A stretch of 64,000 nt of DNA from DASXHY01 sp036272195 (GTDB lineage Bacteria; Verrucomicrobiota; Verrucomicrobiia; Limisphaerales; DASXHY01), in assembly GCA_036272195.1 (NCBI GenBank), contig DATAZE010000049.1:248001-312000 (forward strand), given 5' to 3'. Shown here in pieces: positions 27,823 to 36,627 of the stretch. The translations under genes were made by a program, and so were the position numbers. The notes under the pieces are model-generated. The model worked only from the letters and a program-made list of their open reading frames with translations, ran no database searches and had not been told where the DNA came from. The first letter of the stretch is position 1, and every line of letters starts with the position of its first letter.

Positions 27823-30597
27823 ATGAAAACGCCACTGATTGACCCTCACTGGGACGAAAGGACTAGTGCGCCGGAACCGCGTCTCAAGCAGGATGATGGG
27901 GTGTTCGAGAGCTTTTTTGAGCGAACCTTTGATGCCGTATGGCTGTTTGATCCGGAGGATTACGTGTTCGTAGATTGCAATCAGGCGGCGATCCGACTTC
28001 TCGGCGCGAACAGTAAGGACCAATTGCTGGGCAAGACGCCTGAGGATCTATCGCCTGCAACCCAACCCTCCGGCGCGTCGAGCCTTGAAACGAGCACGGC
28101 GATCGTTGCCCTGATCGAGAAACACAAAGGACATCGATTCGAGTGGGTCGCCCGGCGCATGGACGGCCACGAAATTCCGCTGGAGGTGTCGGGCACGGCG
28201 ATTATCAAAAATGGACGTCGCCTTAATGTGATTATAGCGCGTGATATTTCGGAGCGGAAAAAAGCCGAGCAGGAATCGCGCGAGTCCAACCACCTGTTGG
28301 AGCGCCGAGTGGTCGAACGCACCGCGGCTCTCACCACCAGCGAGGCGCGCTTTCGCGCCATGGTGGAACACGCGCCGGAAGCCATCGTCGTTTTTGATGG
28401 AAACACGGGTCACTTTCTCTTTGGCAACGAGCACGCCTGCCGTCTGTATGGCGTACCGATGTACAAATTGACCACCCTGACACCCGCGGATGTCAGCCCG
28501 GAATTTCAACCGAACGGGCGGCGTTCCGACGAACTGGCCCGCGAACTCATGGCCGAAGCTTTGGCGGACAAAATGCCGGTTTTTGAATGGATTCATCAGC
28601 AAGCCGGCGGCAGGCTGATTGCCACCGAAGTCCGGTTGTTACGCCTGCCTGCCGAAGGCCAGAACCTGATTCGCGCCAGTATCCTGGACACCACCGAACG
28701 CAAAGAGTCAGAACGCGCCCTGCGCGAATCCGAGGCGAAATTCCGCGCATTGTTTGAAGGCTCGAGCCACGGCGTGGTGCTCCACGATCACAATGCCTTG
28801 CTCGAAGTCAATTCCGCCGCCGTGCGCATCATGGGCCGCCAGCACGCACACGAAATGGTGGGCAAGGATCCGCGGAGCATGGCGCCACCGTTTCAGCCGA
28901 ATGGAGAAAGCTCTGCTGAACTGGGACAGCGCAATATCGAAGAATGCCTGGCCCACGGCAGCGCACGATTTGAATGGGTCGCCCTCGCCCCCGATGGCCG
29001 CGAGATTCCCCTGGAAGTGGCCCTCACCCGGATTCAATGGAGCGGGCGCGAGATTATCCAGGCCTACATCACCGACATCACCGAACGCAAACGCGCCCAG
29101 GTCGCCCTCGCCGAGAGCGAGGCTCTCTTCAGCGCCGCCATCCAGGCCAGCCCCATCTTCATCGGCGTTACACGGCTGAGCGACGGGCATTTTGTGCTGG
29201 TGAACGATGCGTTCGTTAATTGGTCCGGTTACGCCCGCCATGAAATCCTGGGGCGAAACACTCTCGAACTGGGCACCTGGGAGGACGCATCGGAACGCCT
29301 GGCATTCTTGACGGACTTGAACACCGCCGGCTCCGTCCGTGAGCGGGAATGCCGCTTCCGCAATCGCGCCGGACAACGGTTTACGATGTTAATTTCCTGT
29401 GAGGTGATCCAACTGAACCACGTGCCGCACATGCTCGGCATGGCGCTTGACATTACCGAGCGCAAGCGGGCGGAGGCCGAGTTGCGCGAAAGCGAAAGGC
29501 GGTTTAGCGCCGCTTTCCAGGCCAGCCCGGCATTCATCGCCATCCTGCGCATGAGCGACGAGAGGTACGTGCTCGCCAATGACGCTTACTTGAATTGGCT
29601 GGGCTACCCACTCGACGAAGTGATCGGACGCACGTGCGTGGAACTCGGTTTGTGGGAGGACACGGAGGATCGGGATTCGATATTGAAGGATATGCAAGCC
29701 CACGGGTCGATCCGTCAGCGGGAATGCCGCTGGCGCAATCGGCGCGGCGATCAATTCACGATTCTGCTTTCCGCCGAGACCATCCAATTGAACGACACGC
29801 CGCACATGCTTTCCATGGCGCTCGACATCACGCAACGCAAACGGGCGGAAGAGGAGTTGCTGAACACCCTGGAACGCGAAAAGGAACTCAGCCAGCTCAA
29901 GGGCAACTTTGTTTCCATGGTGTCGCATGAATTCCGCACGCCGCTGGGCATCATCCAATCCTCCGCTGAACTGTTGCGCGAGTTTCATCCGAGAATGCAA
30001 ACGGGCGAACGCAACGAACAATTGGATTCGATTGCCCGCAACACGCGGCGGATGGCGGGCATGATGGAAGACATCCTGATCCTCAGCCGGCTGGACGCGG
30101 GCAAGTTGGAATTTCAACCTGCCGCGCTCGACCTAAACGCATTTTGCAGCCGCGTGGTCGACGAAGTCCTGTCCGCCACGAACAATCGTTGCGCCATCAA
30201 ATGGTCACTGAAATCCACACTCTCGAAAGCCAAGGCTGACGAACGGCTGTTGGGACACATCCTCACGAACCTGCTCAGCAACGCCGTCAAATACTCAGAG
30301 CCGGGCGCGACAGTGCATCTCAACGTGGAGCGGGACGGCTGCGACGTGGTGTGCACCATTCGCGATGAAGGCATCGGCATTTCGCAGCTGGATCAGCAGC
30401 ATTTGTTCAAGGCGTTTCATCGCGGCAACAACGTGGGCACGCGCCCCGGCACAGGGCTTGGGTTGTTGCTCGTGAAACGTTGCGCGGAATTGCACGGCGG
30501 CAACGTGCAGGTGAACAGCGAGATAGGGCGAGGAACAATTGTCAGGGTCACGCTTCCCATTTTTGCACCGAACCATGAAAAAAATATTGGTCATTGA
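27823..30597 (+). CDS. Multi-PAS sensor histidine kinase
   Basis: A 924-residue protein from the ATG at 27823; the extension to 27727 is not needed. There are five PAS domains (roughly 27-140, 170-290, 295-420, 425-550 and 550-675), separated by typical DITERKRAE ends. PAS4 and PAS5 are close copies (QASPIFIGVTR and QASPAFIAILR, both with a GxWEDxxxR/D region), showing a recent internal duplication. The DHp carries His702 in MVSHEFRTPLG. The ATPase domain ends with GTGLGLLLVKRC. There are no membrane helices, so sensing is cytoplasmic. The last 23 bp overlap the start of the response regulator gene, which is therefore its partner. Confidence 0.94.
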   Translation: MKTPLIDPHWDERTSAPEPRLKQDDGVFESFFERTFDAVWLFDPEDYVFVDCNQAAIRLLGANSKDQLLGKTPEDLSPATQPSGASSLETSTAIVALIEKHKGHRFEWVARRMDGHEIPLEVSGTAIIKNGRRLNVIIARDISERKKAEQESRESNHLLERRVVERTAALTTSEARFRAMVEHAPEAIVVFDGNTGHFLFGNEHACRLYGVPMYKLTTLTPADVSPEFQPNGRRSDELARELMAEALADKMPVFEWIHQQAGGRLIATEVRLLRLPAEGQNLIRASILDTTERKESERALRESEAKFRALFEGSSHGVVLHDHNALLEVNSAAVRIMGRQHAHEMVGKDPRSMAPPFQPNGESSAELGQRNIEECLAHGSARFEWVALAPDGREIPLEVALTRIQWSGREIIQAYITDITERKRAQVALAESEALFSAAIQASPIFIGVTRLSDGHFVLVNDAFVNWSGYARHEILGRNTLELGTWEDASERLAFLTDLNTAGSVRERECRFRNRAGQRFTMLISCEVIQLNHVPHMLGMALDITERKRAEAELRESERRFSAAFQASPAFIAILRMSDERYVLANDAYLNWLGYPLDEVIGRTCVELGLWEDTEDRDSILKDMQAHGSIRQRECRWRNRRGDQFTILLSAETIQLNDTPHMLSMALDITQRKRAEEELLNTLEREKELSQLKGNFVSMVSHEFRTPLGIIQSSAELLREFHPRMQTGERNEQLDSIARNTRRMAGMMEDILILSRLDAGKLEFQPAALDLNAFCSRVVDEVLSATNNRCAIKWSLKSTLSKAKADERLLGHILTNLLSNAVKYSEPGATVHLNVERDGCDVVCTIRDEGIGISQLDQQHLFKAFHRGNNVGTRPGTGLGLLLVKRCAELHGGNVQVNSEIGRGTIVRVTLPIFAPNHEKNIGH

Positions 30598-31198
30598 AGA
30601 TGAACCGGAAATGCGACGGAACATCACCGCTCTGTTGCGCTATTATGATTACGAACCGATCGCGGCCGCTAATGGGCGTGAAGGCGTGGAGACGGCGCGC
30701 CGCGAAAAGCCGGACTTGATTCTCTGCGATGTCATGCTCCCGGAACTCGACGGCCACGGCGTGCTGCAGGCACTTCAAACGGACGTCGCGCTGGCCACCA
30801 CGCCGTTTATCTTCCTCACCGCGAGAGGCGAGAAAGAGGACATCCGCAGCGGCATGAATCTCGGCGCTGACGATTACCTGACGAAGCCGGTGGCCAATGC
30901 CGACCTGGTGCGGGCGATTGAAGCGCGGTTGCGCCGTTCGGAACAGCAGATGAAACGTGAATTCAAGCCGGACTTTTCCTCGCCGGAACCGCTGTTAAAA
31001 CTCGGCCTGACACCACGCGCCACGGAGACTCTGCTTTGGCTCGCGCAGGGAAAAACCAATGCGGACATCGCCACCATTCTCGGCATCACCGAATCAACGG
31101 TGAAAAAACACGTGCAGGAAATTTTTGAAAAGCTCGGCACCGAAACCCGTGGCGCCGCGACCGTGCGAGCCCTGGAACTTTTGAACTCGCCGGTGTGA
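30575..31198 (+). CDS. Response regulator, NarL/LuxR type
   Basis: A 207-residue protein from the ATG at 30575, inside the end of the kinase gene. A receiver domain has Asp52 in LCDVMLP and Lys in LTKPVAN. After a short linker, a LuxR-type helix-turn-helix (about 145-205) reads LAQGKTNADIATILGI..STVKKHVQEIFEKLG. It should bind DNA as a dimer once phosphorylated by the overlapping multi-PAS kinase. Targets cannot be named from this window. Confidence 0.94.
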   Translation: MKKILVIEDEPEMRRNITALLRYYDYEPIAAANGREGVETARREKPDLILCDVMLPELDGHGVLQALQTDVALATTPFIFLTARGEKEDIRSGMNLGADDYLTKPVANADLVRAIEARLRRSEQQMKREFKPDFSSPEPLLKLGLTPRATETLLWLAQGKTNADIATILGITESTVKKHVQEIFEKLGTETRGAATVRALELLNSPV

Positions 31199-31226
31199 GG
31201 AGCGCGGAATTCATTCGGCAGGAATT

Positions 31227-31260
31227 CAACGCAAAGGCGCAGAGGTGCGAAGACGCAAAG
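31227..31260 (+). repeat. Dispersed intergenic repeat, CAACGCAAA-type
   Basis: It begins CAACGCAAAGGCGCAG and ends AGACGCAAAG, just after the response regulator. A diverged inverted copy lies at 12881-12914. Confidence 0.55.
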
Positions 31261-31379
31261 TGGGTAGGAAAAAATCCAAAACGCGCCGAGCTCCAAACAA
31301 TCATGACGCACTCTTTCCTTTGAATCTCCGCGGCGCGCGCGGAGCGACGCGCCCCACCATTCACGGCTATAATCCTGCA

Positions 31380-32768
31380 TCAAGCTATCCCTGCTTTCTC
31401 GAGCGCGTACGCAAAATCGTATTGAGGACTGCGCGGTTTGCGGCCGCGCAGCGCGTTGGCTGCGTCATCGCCGGGAAACATTTCCGTTTTCGCGTCCCAG
31501 GTAAGTTTGCGTTTTAATTTCATCGCTATCCAGGCGGCGGCGCATGCCTCCAGGCTCCGCGCAGATTGTTGGATGGGCGCAATCGGCTGACGATTGGCGA
31601 CAATGCTTTCCAGCCAATTGCCGTGATGCGTCCGGCTCGGCATCCACCGAATCGCGTCGCCAGTCACGGGCGCGAGCAATTTTGGATCGCTCGCGCGCAA
31701 AGGTCGGCGCTCCGAAGCCGATTTCGCATTTTCCGTTTCGTCGCTGCGCGTGCAAAAAATCCAGCCGGCATCACCTTCAAATCGAATCCCGTTCAGAAAT
31801 TTATTATCCAATATGACCTGCACGTTTTTGGGATACATCATTTCCACATGATAAGTGGTGTGAACGGTCCAAATGTCGTTCTTCATGAACTGCGCCTCGG
31901 CTTCGACCGTCAGCGGGCCGCCGAGTTGTTGGCCCATCGCCCACTGGGCAATGTCCATGTGATGCGCGCCCCAATTGGTAATCATCCCGAGACCGAAATC
32001 CTCGGTGGTCATCCAGCCCGGCCGGCCAATCTGATCGCTCTGAGGGTGAACGCGCCCTTCCATGTAAAGCTGCTCGGGAGCAGGTCCGAGCCAGCGCTCA
32101 AAATCCAGATTCGCAGGCACCGGCATCGGCTTCGGCGGATGCCCGCTCGGGCGATCCACTCCCAGGCCGATTTTGATGGTCTTCAATTGACCGAGCCGGC
32201 CATTGACCACGGCCTCGCTGGCTGCGCGAAAACTTTTCCAGGGACGTTCGGAACGTTGTTGCGAGCCGGTCTGCAAAATAATTTTTTTCGCCTCGACCGC
32301 TTTGCGCAGCCCGGTCGCTTCCACGATGCTGTACGTCACTGGTTTTTGGACGTAGATGTGTTTTCCCGCAATGGCCGCTTCAACCGCAACCAGCGCATGC
32401 GAATGATCCGGCACCGTGATCACCACCGCATCAATCTCCGGCGACGCCAGCACGTCGTGGTAATCGTGATAGGTCTTGATGTTGACGCCGGATTCGCCGC
32501 GTTCGATATAAAACTTTTCCGCCATCGCCTTGGCGGCGCTTAGCCGCTTCGAATCCAGGTCGCACAGAGCTACGACGCGGGCCAGCGGTTCGGCCAGTGT
32601 GTTGCCGAGATCGCTCCAACCCATGCGCCCGCACCCGATTTGGGCGACTTGGATTTTCTTGCCCGGCGAATCCGCGCCAAACAGCCGTGCCGGGATGATG
32701 CCCGGCAAAACGGCCAAGCCGGCGGCGCTTGAAATTGTCGTCCGTAGAAAACTGCGTCTGCTCTTCAT
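31380..32768 (-). CDS. Gfo/Idh/MocA-family oxidoreductase, Tat exported
   Basis: A 462-residue protein. A twin-arginine signal (KSRRSFLRTT, then an Ala/Gly-rich stretch) covers about 1-30. The Rossmann fold follows with GCGRMGWSDLG near residue 44 and ALCDLDSKRL. VVITVPDHSHALVA and VQKPVTY match the family's catalytic EKP region, here with Gln in place of Glu. A C-terminal alpha/beta substrate domain completes the chain. Such exported NAD(P)-dependent sugar dehydrogenases are very abundant in Planctomycetota and Verrucomicrobiota. The substrate is unknown. It stands alone. Confidence 0.9.
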   Translation of the reverse strand: MKSRRSFLRTTISSAAGLAVLPGIIPARLFGADSPGKKIQVAQIGCGRMGWSDLGNTLAEPLARVVALCDLDSKRLSAAKAMAEKFYIERGESGVNIKTYHDYHDVLASPEIDAVVITVPDHSHALVAVEAAIAGKHIYVQKPVTYSIVEATGLRKAVEAKKIILQTGSQQRSERPWKSFRAASEAVVNGRLGQLKTIKIGLGVDRPSGHPPKPMPVPANLDFERWLGPAPEQLYMEGRVHPQSDQIGRPGWMTTEDFGLGMITNWGAHHMDIAQWAMGQQLGGPLTVEAEAQFMKNDIWTVHTTYHVEMMYPKNVQVILDNKFLNGIRFEGDAGWIFCTRSDETENAKSASERRPLRASDPKLLAPVTGDAIRWMPSRTHHGNWLESIVANRQPIAPIQQSARSLEACAAAWIAMKLKRKLTWDAKTEMFPGDDAANALRGRKPRSPQYDFAYALEKAGIA

Positions 32769-33101
32769 GTTTTAAATTGGACTGCTTTTTCGGGGCTGGC
32801 GTTACAACGAAAATTGGTTAAATGAGTTAAATCGTTAAATAAGTTAAATGGTTCCGATTGATTCGCGCGGGCTTTAATAGCCCGTGCCGCATTCAGCGGC
32901 GCAAGCGTGAATAACCCGTGTTGACCGCATAATTCCGCCCGCTGAACGCGGCCGGGGACGCCGCAGCGCGGCGTCCCTACCTGGGATCTGTGCCAGGCGC
33001 ACCCACCGTTGAAACGATGGGCTATCCTCTATCTTCCTCACGGACTTTCCCCAACGAGCACGCTGAGTACTATCGAACGCGCAGATTTGCTCACTCACTT
33101 T
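32769..33101. other. Intergenic region rich in palindromic repeats
   Basis: It contains TTAAAT-type short repeats near 32818-32850, a GC palindrome at 32955-32977 and, at about 33000-33045, a GATGGGCTATCCTCTATC segment. That segment resembles the right arm of the 260-bp elements at 35.3, 53.5 and 58.4 kb. No gene is visible. Confidence 0.5.
32955..32977. repeat. GC palindrome GGGACGCCGC/GCGGCGTCCC
   Basis: A perfect 10-bp stem with a 3-nt loop, followed by TACC. Related copies are at 34115-34139 and within 62115-62234. Confidence 0.7.
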
Positions 33102-33920
33102 TTAATCACCCCTCCCTCCCCGGTTATCGCTTTGATCCACTTTGATTTGGTGCGATTCACTTTGATATTTGTAAACGGCGCTCCGACGCAATCCGTCCTC
33201 GCTGCCCTGGCTGGGATGAAACGGCGTGTCTTTTGAGTCCGGTTTGAGATCATAGATTTCTTTAAGGCGCAGAAACTCTGCCTCCCGGTTGGGCCAATCC
33301 GTCCGCACCCATTCCCGTATCTCCGGATTGTGCAATTGATCCATCAAGTTCTCCAAATATGCCTCCTGCGATTGTTCCCCCTCCGCTGGTTCCGATATTT
33401 TATCCTCCTCCAGCGCGGCCTCTTCCTGGCCCACTTTGCGCTGCCACTGTTGCCGGCCCAAGGCCACGCTTTGGCCGTAACTGGTGGCATTTCGCAATCG
33501 CCATAATTCGAGGCAAACCTCCCGCAATTCCCGCCAACGCTCTTTGGGATCTTCAATCTTGTCCAACCGCTGCACCTGCGCGGCGACTTCCACGGTGACA
33601 ACCCGGGCCAATCGTTCGCAAAAATTTTCTTCGCCCGGCTCCTCTTTCAGGTCCTCGGCCCGCTCGAGCATCCAGCGCATTCCCTCGCGCGAATCCTGGT
33701 GCCGCAACCAATCCGCGTAGCCGCCCTCGCGCCACTGGGAGAGATTTTGCGGGGTGATGGGGTGGCCATGGAATTCTTCTCGAAGCACTTGCCTGACTTC
33801 CGGCAGTTCATTGAGCCATTTCACGAGCCGGGTTCCGCGCCAGCCATTTTCCAATCGGTGATTCAACTGCTCCCGGACTTCTTTCGGCAACCGTGCGATC
33901 TTCCCGTTCCTTGTTTTCAT
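33102..33920 (-). CDS. Uncharacterised highly charged protein, lineage-specific family
   Basis: A 272-residue soluble protein rich in Glu, Arg and Gln. The N-terminus (KIARLPKEVREQLNHRLENG, then LVKWLNELPEV) resembles a small DNA-binding or terminase-small-subunit-like helical domain. A PITPQNLSQWREGGY segment also looks like a helix-turn-helix. I recall similar orphan proteins in other verrucomicrobial genomes, but no function. The central part is helical and the C-terminal 100 residues are strongly acidic and basic in turn. It has no operon partner and sits between repeat-rich gaps, which suggests mobility. Confidence 0.6.
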   Translation of the reverse strand: MKTRNGKIARLPKEVREQLNHRLENGWRGTRLVKWLNELPEVRQVLREEFHGHPITPQNLSQWREGGYADWLRHQDSREGMRWMLERAEDLKEEPGEENFCERLARVVTVEVAAQVQRLDKIEDPKERWRELREVCLELWRLRNATSYGQSVALGRQQWQRKVGQEEAALEEDKISEPAEGEQSQEAYLENLMDQLHNPEIREWVRTDWPNREAEFLRLKEIYDLKPDSKDTPFHPSQGSEDGLRRSAVYKYQSESHQIKVDQSDNRGGRGD

Positions 33921-34114
33921 AATTCAGTTTGGCTCCCATGCGACTCCCAATCTCCTGCGTTTACTCTACTTTGACTTTTCAAAGTTTGGAAGAGAAAAAG
34001 TTAAAGAAAGGAGGAAAAGCCGAGGTCCGAAAGAAATCCGAATACGAAGGCCGAATAGCTGAGGAAGTAGAGGCAGGGGAATAGAAACTGGAACTTGGCA
34101 GCGGGAGGCGGGCG

Positions 34115-34139
34115 GTGACGCCGCAGAGCGGCGTCCCTA
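34115..34139. repeat. GC palindrome (GACGCCGC/GCGGCGTC)
   Basis: An 8-bp perfect stem with an AGA loop followed by CCTAC. It is the same family as 32955-32977 and ends at the 3' end of the Sco gene, where it may act as terminator. Confidence 0.65.
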
Positions 34140-35003
34140 CCTTCGAACTTTCGCGGCTTTGACGATTTCTGCCACGAGGTCATCGGGCTGCCAATCGTTA
34201 CCGGTAAAAATCTTTTGCACGCGGCCAGAGGGATCGATGATTACGGTGCGCAGGTTGTGGCTAATGATTCCCGTCTGCTCCTTCCAGAATGCCAGGCCAA
34301 ATTGCCCGCCAATGGCCGCGATTTCCGGGAGAGCGCCGGTCGCAAATGTCCATCTTGCCGGGTCGTCGTCACCGTGGGCTTCGGCGTATTGTTTCAAAAC
34401 TTCCGGCGTGTCGAATTCCGGGTCGAAGGTAATCGTCAGCAGATGCCAATTGGCCGGCGCGTTCGGCATGACGAGAAGTTTTTTTTGCGTCTCGCTGAAA
34501 TTGTTCGCCATGAGCGGGCAGAAATTCGGGAAGGGGCAACGCGTGAAAAGAAACGTGATCGCCACGGCACGGCCTCTGAATTGCGAGGTGCTCACTGCCT
34601 GGCCGAGTTGGTTCGTGAAATGATAGTCGGGCAACAAATCGCCTTCATTGAGCGGCTCAACCGGGCGGACAGTTCGCACCGGCGCAGTGACCGGGGGGAG
34701 ATTTGTCCGCGCGCCGATCCTGTGAAGCTGATCGATCCAACCTTCATTGCCCGAAATCACGATGCGAAAAGAAACCGGGTCGCCCGGGGCCAGACCGGCC
34801 AGCTCGTTGGTGTCCTTCACGTCGAACGGCATGGTCATGCCGTGCATGTAGCCGGGAATTTCTTCGTGCTTGATAGTGATGGTCTTTTCCGCAGGCGCGA
34901 CTTCGATGACCACGCCCCTGGCGGCGTGAAATTCCTGATTCGTTTGAGCGCCTGCCGCGATGGCAGACAGCGCGAGATTCAAAACGCAAAACAGACGAAA
35001 CAT
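34137..35003 (-). CDS. CusF-like/Sco fusion copper protein
   Basis: A 288-residue protein from the ATG at 35003, which begins a clean signal peptide (MFRLFCVLNLALSAIAAGA). Residues about 25-100 resemble the CusF-type copper-binding domain (IPGYMHGMTMPFDV). A Sco1/SenC thioredoxin-fold domain follows. Sco proteins deliver copper to cytochrome c oxidase. The metal site is present but spaced as C-x5-C (CPFPNFC) instead of the usual C-x3-C, with the distal His in SHNLRT. A combined CusF-Sco layout suggests periplasmic copper handover. No oxidase genes are in the window. Confidence 0.9.
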   Translation of the reverse strand: MFRLFCVLNLALSAIAAGAQTNQEFHAARGVVIEVAPAEKTITIKHEEIPGYMHGMTMPFDVKDTNELAGLAPGDPVSFRIVISGNEGWIDQLHRIGARTNLPPVTAPVRTVRPVEPLNEGDLLPDYHFTNQLGQAVSTSQFRGRAVAITFLFTRCPFPNFCPLMANNFSETQKKLLVMPNAPANWHLLTITFDPEFDTPEVLKQYAEAHGDDDPARWTFATGALPEIAAIGGQFGLAFWKEQTGIISHNLRTVIIDPSGRVQKIFTGNDWQPDDLVAEIVKAAKVRR

Positions 35004-35057
35004 AGTTAAACAAGTTGTACGGCGAGTTTCTGACAAGTCAACGCGGAGAATTTGACA

Positions 35058-35279
35058 GGGCCGACGCATCTAGTTTCCCGAAAAACGCGAAGGGTTGAAA
35101 TTGATTTTGGATGGAACAAAATTAGTCAGCCTATCACGCAAAAAATCCACCATCCGTGCCAATTGTAATTGCGTCAATTGGCACGGATGAATTTTAAATG
35201 GAAGGATTTTTCTGTCGAGAGAAAAATCGAGAGGGGAAATTAAGAACGGATCATGCCGGAAATTTTGATGTGTCAGCCC
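35058..35279 (-). mobile_element. MITE-like element, family B copy 1
   Basis: The termini GGGCCGACGCATCTAG (35058) and, inverted, GGGCTGACACATC (35279) match at 17 of 23 positions over the longer ends. Inside are a 15-bp perfect hairpin (arms 35151-35165 and 35175-35189) and a 9-bp hairpin with a 6-nt loop (35205-35228). Reverse-complemented, it aligns over most of its length with 41169-41467. It encodes no protein. Confidence 0.7.
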
Positions 35280-35306
35280 GGCAGAATTTGTGACCCAGCA
35301 AAGAAC

Positions 35307-35567
35307 GGCGCATCTCAATTTTGAAAAACGGAAATAGCTACGGAGCCTATTTGCGGACGGATTTAAATTGGAGTCTCCTTACGTCGGCTGCTACGGACCG
35401 AGCGGAGAATTTGCGAGTCCCGGATGGAGTGAAAGAAAAACGATTGCCCTGCGATCTTTCGCCGGTCGGCGGCTCTTGTTATTATCCCGATTCCCACGAC
35501 TCTCGCCGCGGGCTACCCTCTACCGCCACTCCGTGGCTGAAACACATTCCAAATTTTGAGATGCGCC
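35307..35567 (+). mobile_element. MITE-like element, family A copy 1
   Basis: A 261-bp element with terminal inverted repeats: GGCGCATCTCAATTTTG at 35307-35323, and its inverse ending GAGATGCGCC at 35567. The interior shows the family A order: AAATAGCTACGGAGC near the left, a central AAAGAAAAACG/GATTGCC region, and CGCGGGCTACCCTCTACCG near the right. The left inner arm has decayed. Confidence 0.7.
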
Positions 35568-35681
35568 CCGTGGTTGGTTTTTTGTTTATCTGCGAATCAC
35601 CTTCCGATAGTATTCGCCGTGTATCCATATTCTAATTGAAGCTGTCCTTTTTTATGGATAGCTCGAAAAACTAACACTCCA

Positions 35682-36302
35682 ATGACGACTGTCGCGATCG
35701 TGGAGGATAATCTCAGCATCTCTCAATCCCTTCAGGAATGGGTGGATGCCGCGCCCGGTTATCGTTGTGTCTGCACCTGCAAGGATGCGGAAACCGCCTT
35801 GAAAGAAGTGCCTCGCATCAAGCCGGATGTGGTGCTCATGGATATCCAGTTGCCGGGTGAATCGGGCATCGCCTGCACCGCGCGGCTCAAGGACATCATG
35901 CCCGACCTTCAGGTGATCGTCGTCACCGTTTATCGCGATCGCGATTTGCTGTTCCAGGCATTGAAGGCGGGCGCTTCGGGGTATCTCCTGAAACGCTCCA
36001 CGCCCGAAGAATTGCAACGCGCGATTTTCGAAGTGCGTTCCGGCGGCGCGCCGATGACGGGTGAAATTGCGCGCATGGTGGTGGAAACATTTCGCAAGCC
36101 CACGGCCGATCCGCTCATGGAGCTTTCCCAGCGCGAAATGGAAATTCTGGATCTCGTGGCCAAAGGTCTTACCAATAAGGGCATCGCCCCCAAGCTTAAT
36201 ATCAGTTACGACACTGTTCGCGCGCATTTGCGGCGGATTTACGAAAAGTTGCACGTCCGCTGCCGCGCGGAAGCTGTGACCAAGTATTTGCAGAAGAATT
36301 GA
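35682..36302 (+). CDS. Response regulator, NarL/LuxR type
   Basis: A 206-residue protein. A receiver has Asp54 in VLMDIQLPG and Lys in YLLKRSTP. A LuxR-type helix-turn-helix follows (about 148-205; LVAKGLTNKGIAPKLNI..TVRAHLRRIYEKL). It is the natural partner of the HisKA_3-type kinase at 37645, which lies on the same strand with a pseudopilin gene between them. A repeated dyad motif begins 51 bp after its stop and is a candidate binding site for this or another dimeric regulator. Two MITE-like elements precede the gene. Confidence 0.93.
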   Translation: MTTVAIVEDNLSISQSLQEWVDAAPGYRCVCTCKDAETALKEVPRIKPDVVLMDIQLPGESGIACTARLKDIMPDLQVIVVTVYRDRDLLFQALKAGASGYLLKRSTPEELQRAIFEVRSGGAPMTGEIARMVVETFRKPTADPLMELSQREMEILDLVAKGLTNKGIAPKLNISYDTVRAHLRRIYEKLHVRCRAEAVTKYLQKN

Positions 36303-36627
36303 CGAGCACTCTCCGCCGGCAGTTCAGGCATCTCCTCGCGCGGCTCGGCTGCATACTAGGCCATTCTGCCTATTGAATCCCCCAGCGAACGGTGGGCACA
36401 CTAACCGAACGTTTTGAGCAAGTGAACCACGACGGTAAACCACTGCAACCGTAACAATTATTACCTTGGCCAAAGTATTGTCCCCATGTTCGCACAGGCG
36501 CTAAATTTGTCGCGAGGGTGTGTCTCATTACGCCCAGTTTCGACGGCCCGACTCCAGAGTATCTTTGGACGTCGACAGCGCCTGCTCCTTGCAAAATCGG
36601 AAGCCCCTATTATTCACCCCTAAACTT
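36303..36627 (+). other. Leader region upstream of pseudopilin
   Basis: 325 bp without a convincing gene. It contains the dyad motif at 36354-36375 and probably the promoter of the pseudopilin. A proximal in-frame open stretch from 36520 is read as untranslated. Confidence 0.5.
36354..36375 (+). promoter_or_regulatory. Candidate regulator-binding dyad, copy 1
   Basis: It begins TACTAGGCCA and ends GCCTATTG, with inverted TAGGC/GCCTA half sites six bases apart. It matches 41503-41524 at 17 of 22 positions. It lies about 250 bp before the pseudopilin start. Confidence 0.5.

Noticed and set aside
31566..32543. 325-codon plus-strand frame
   Set aside because: It is antisense to the Gfo/Idh/MocA gene.
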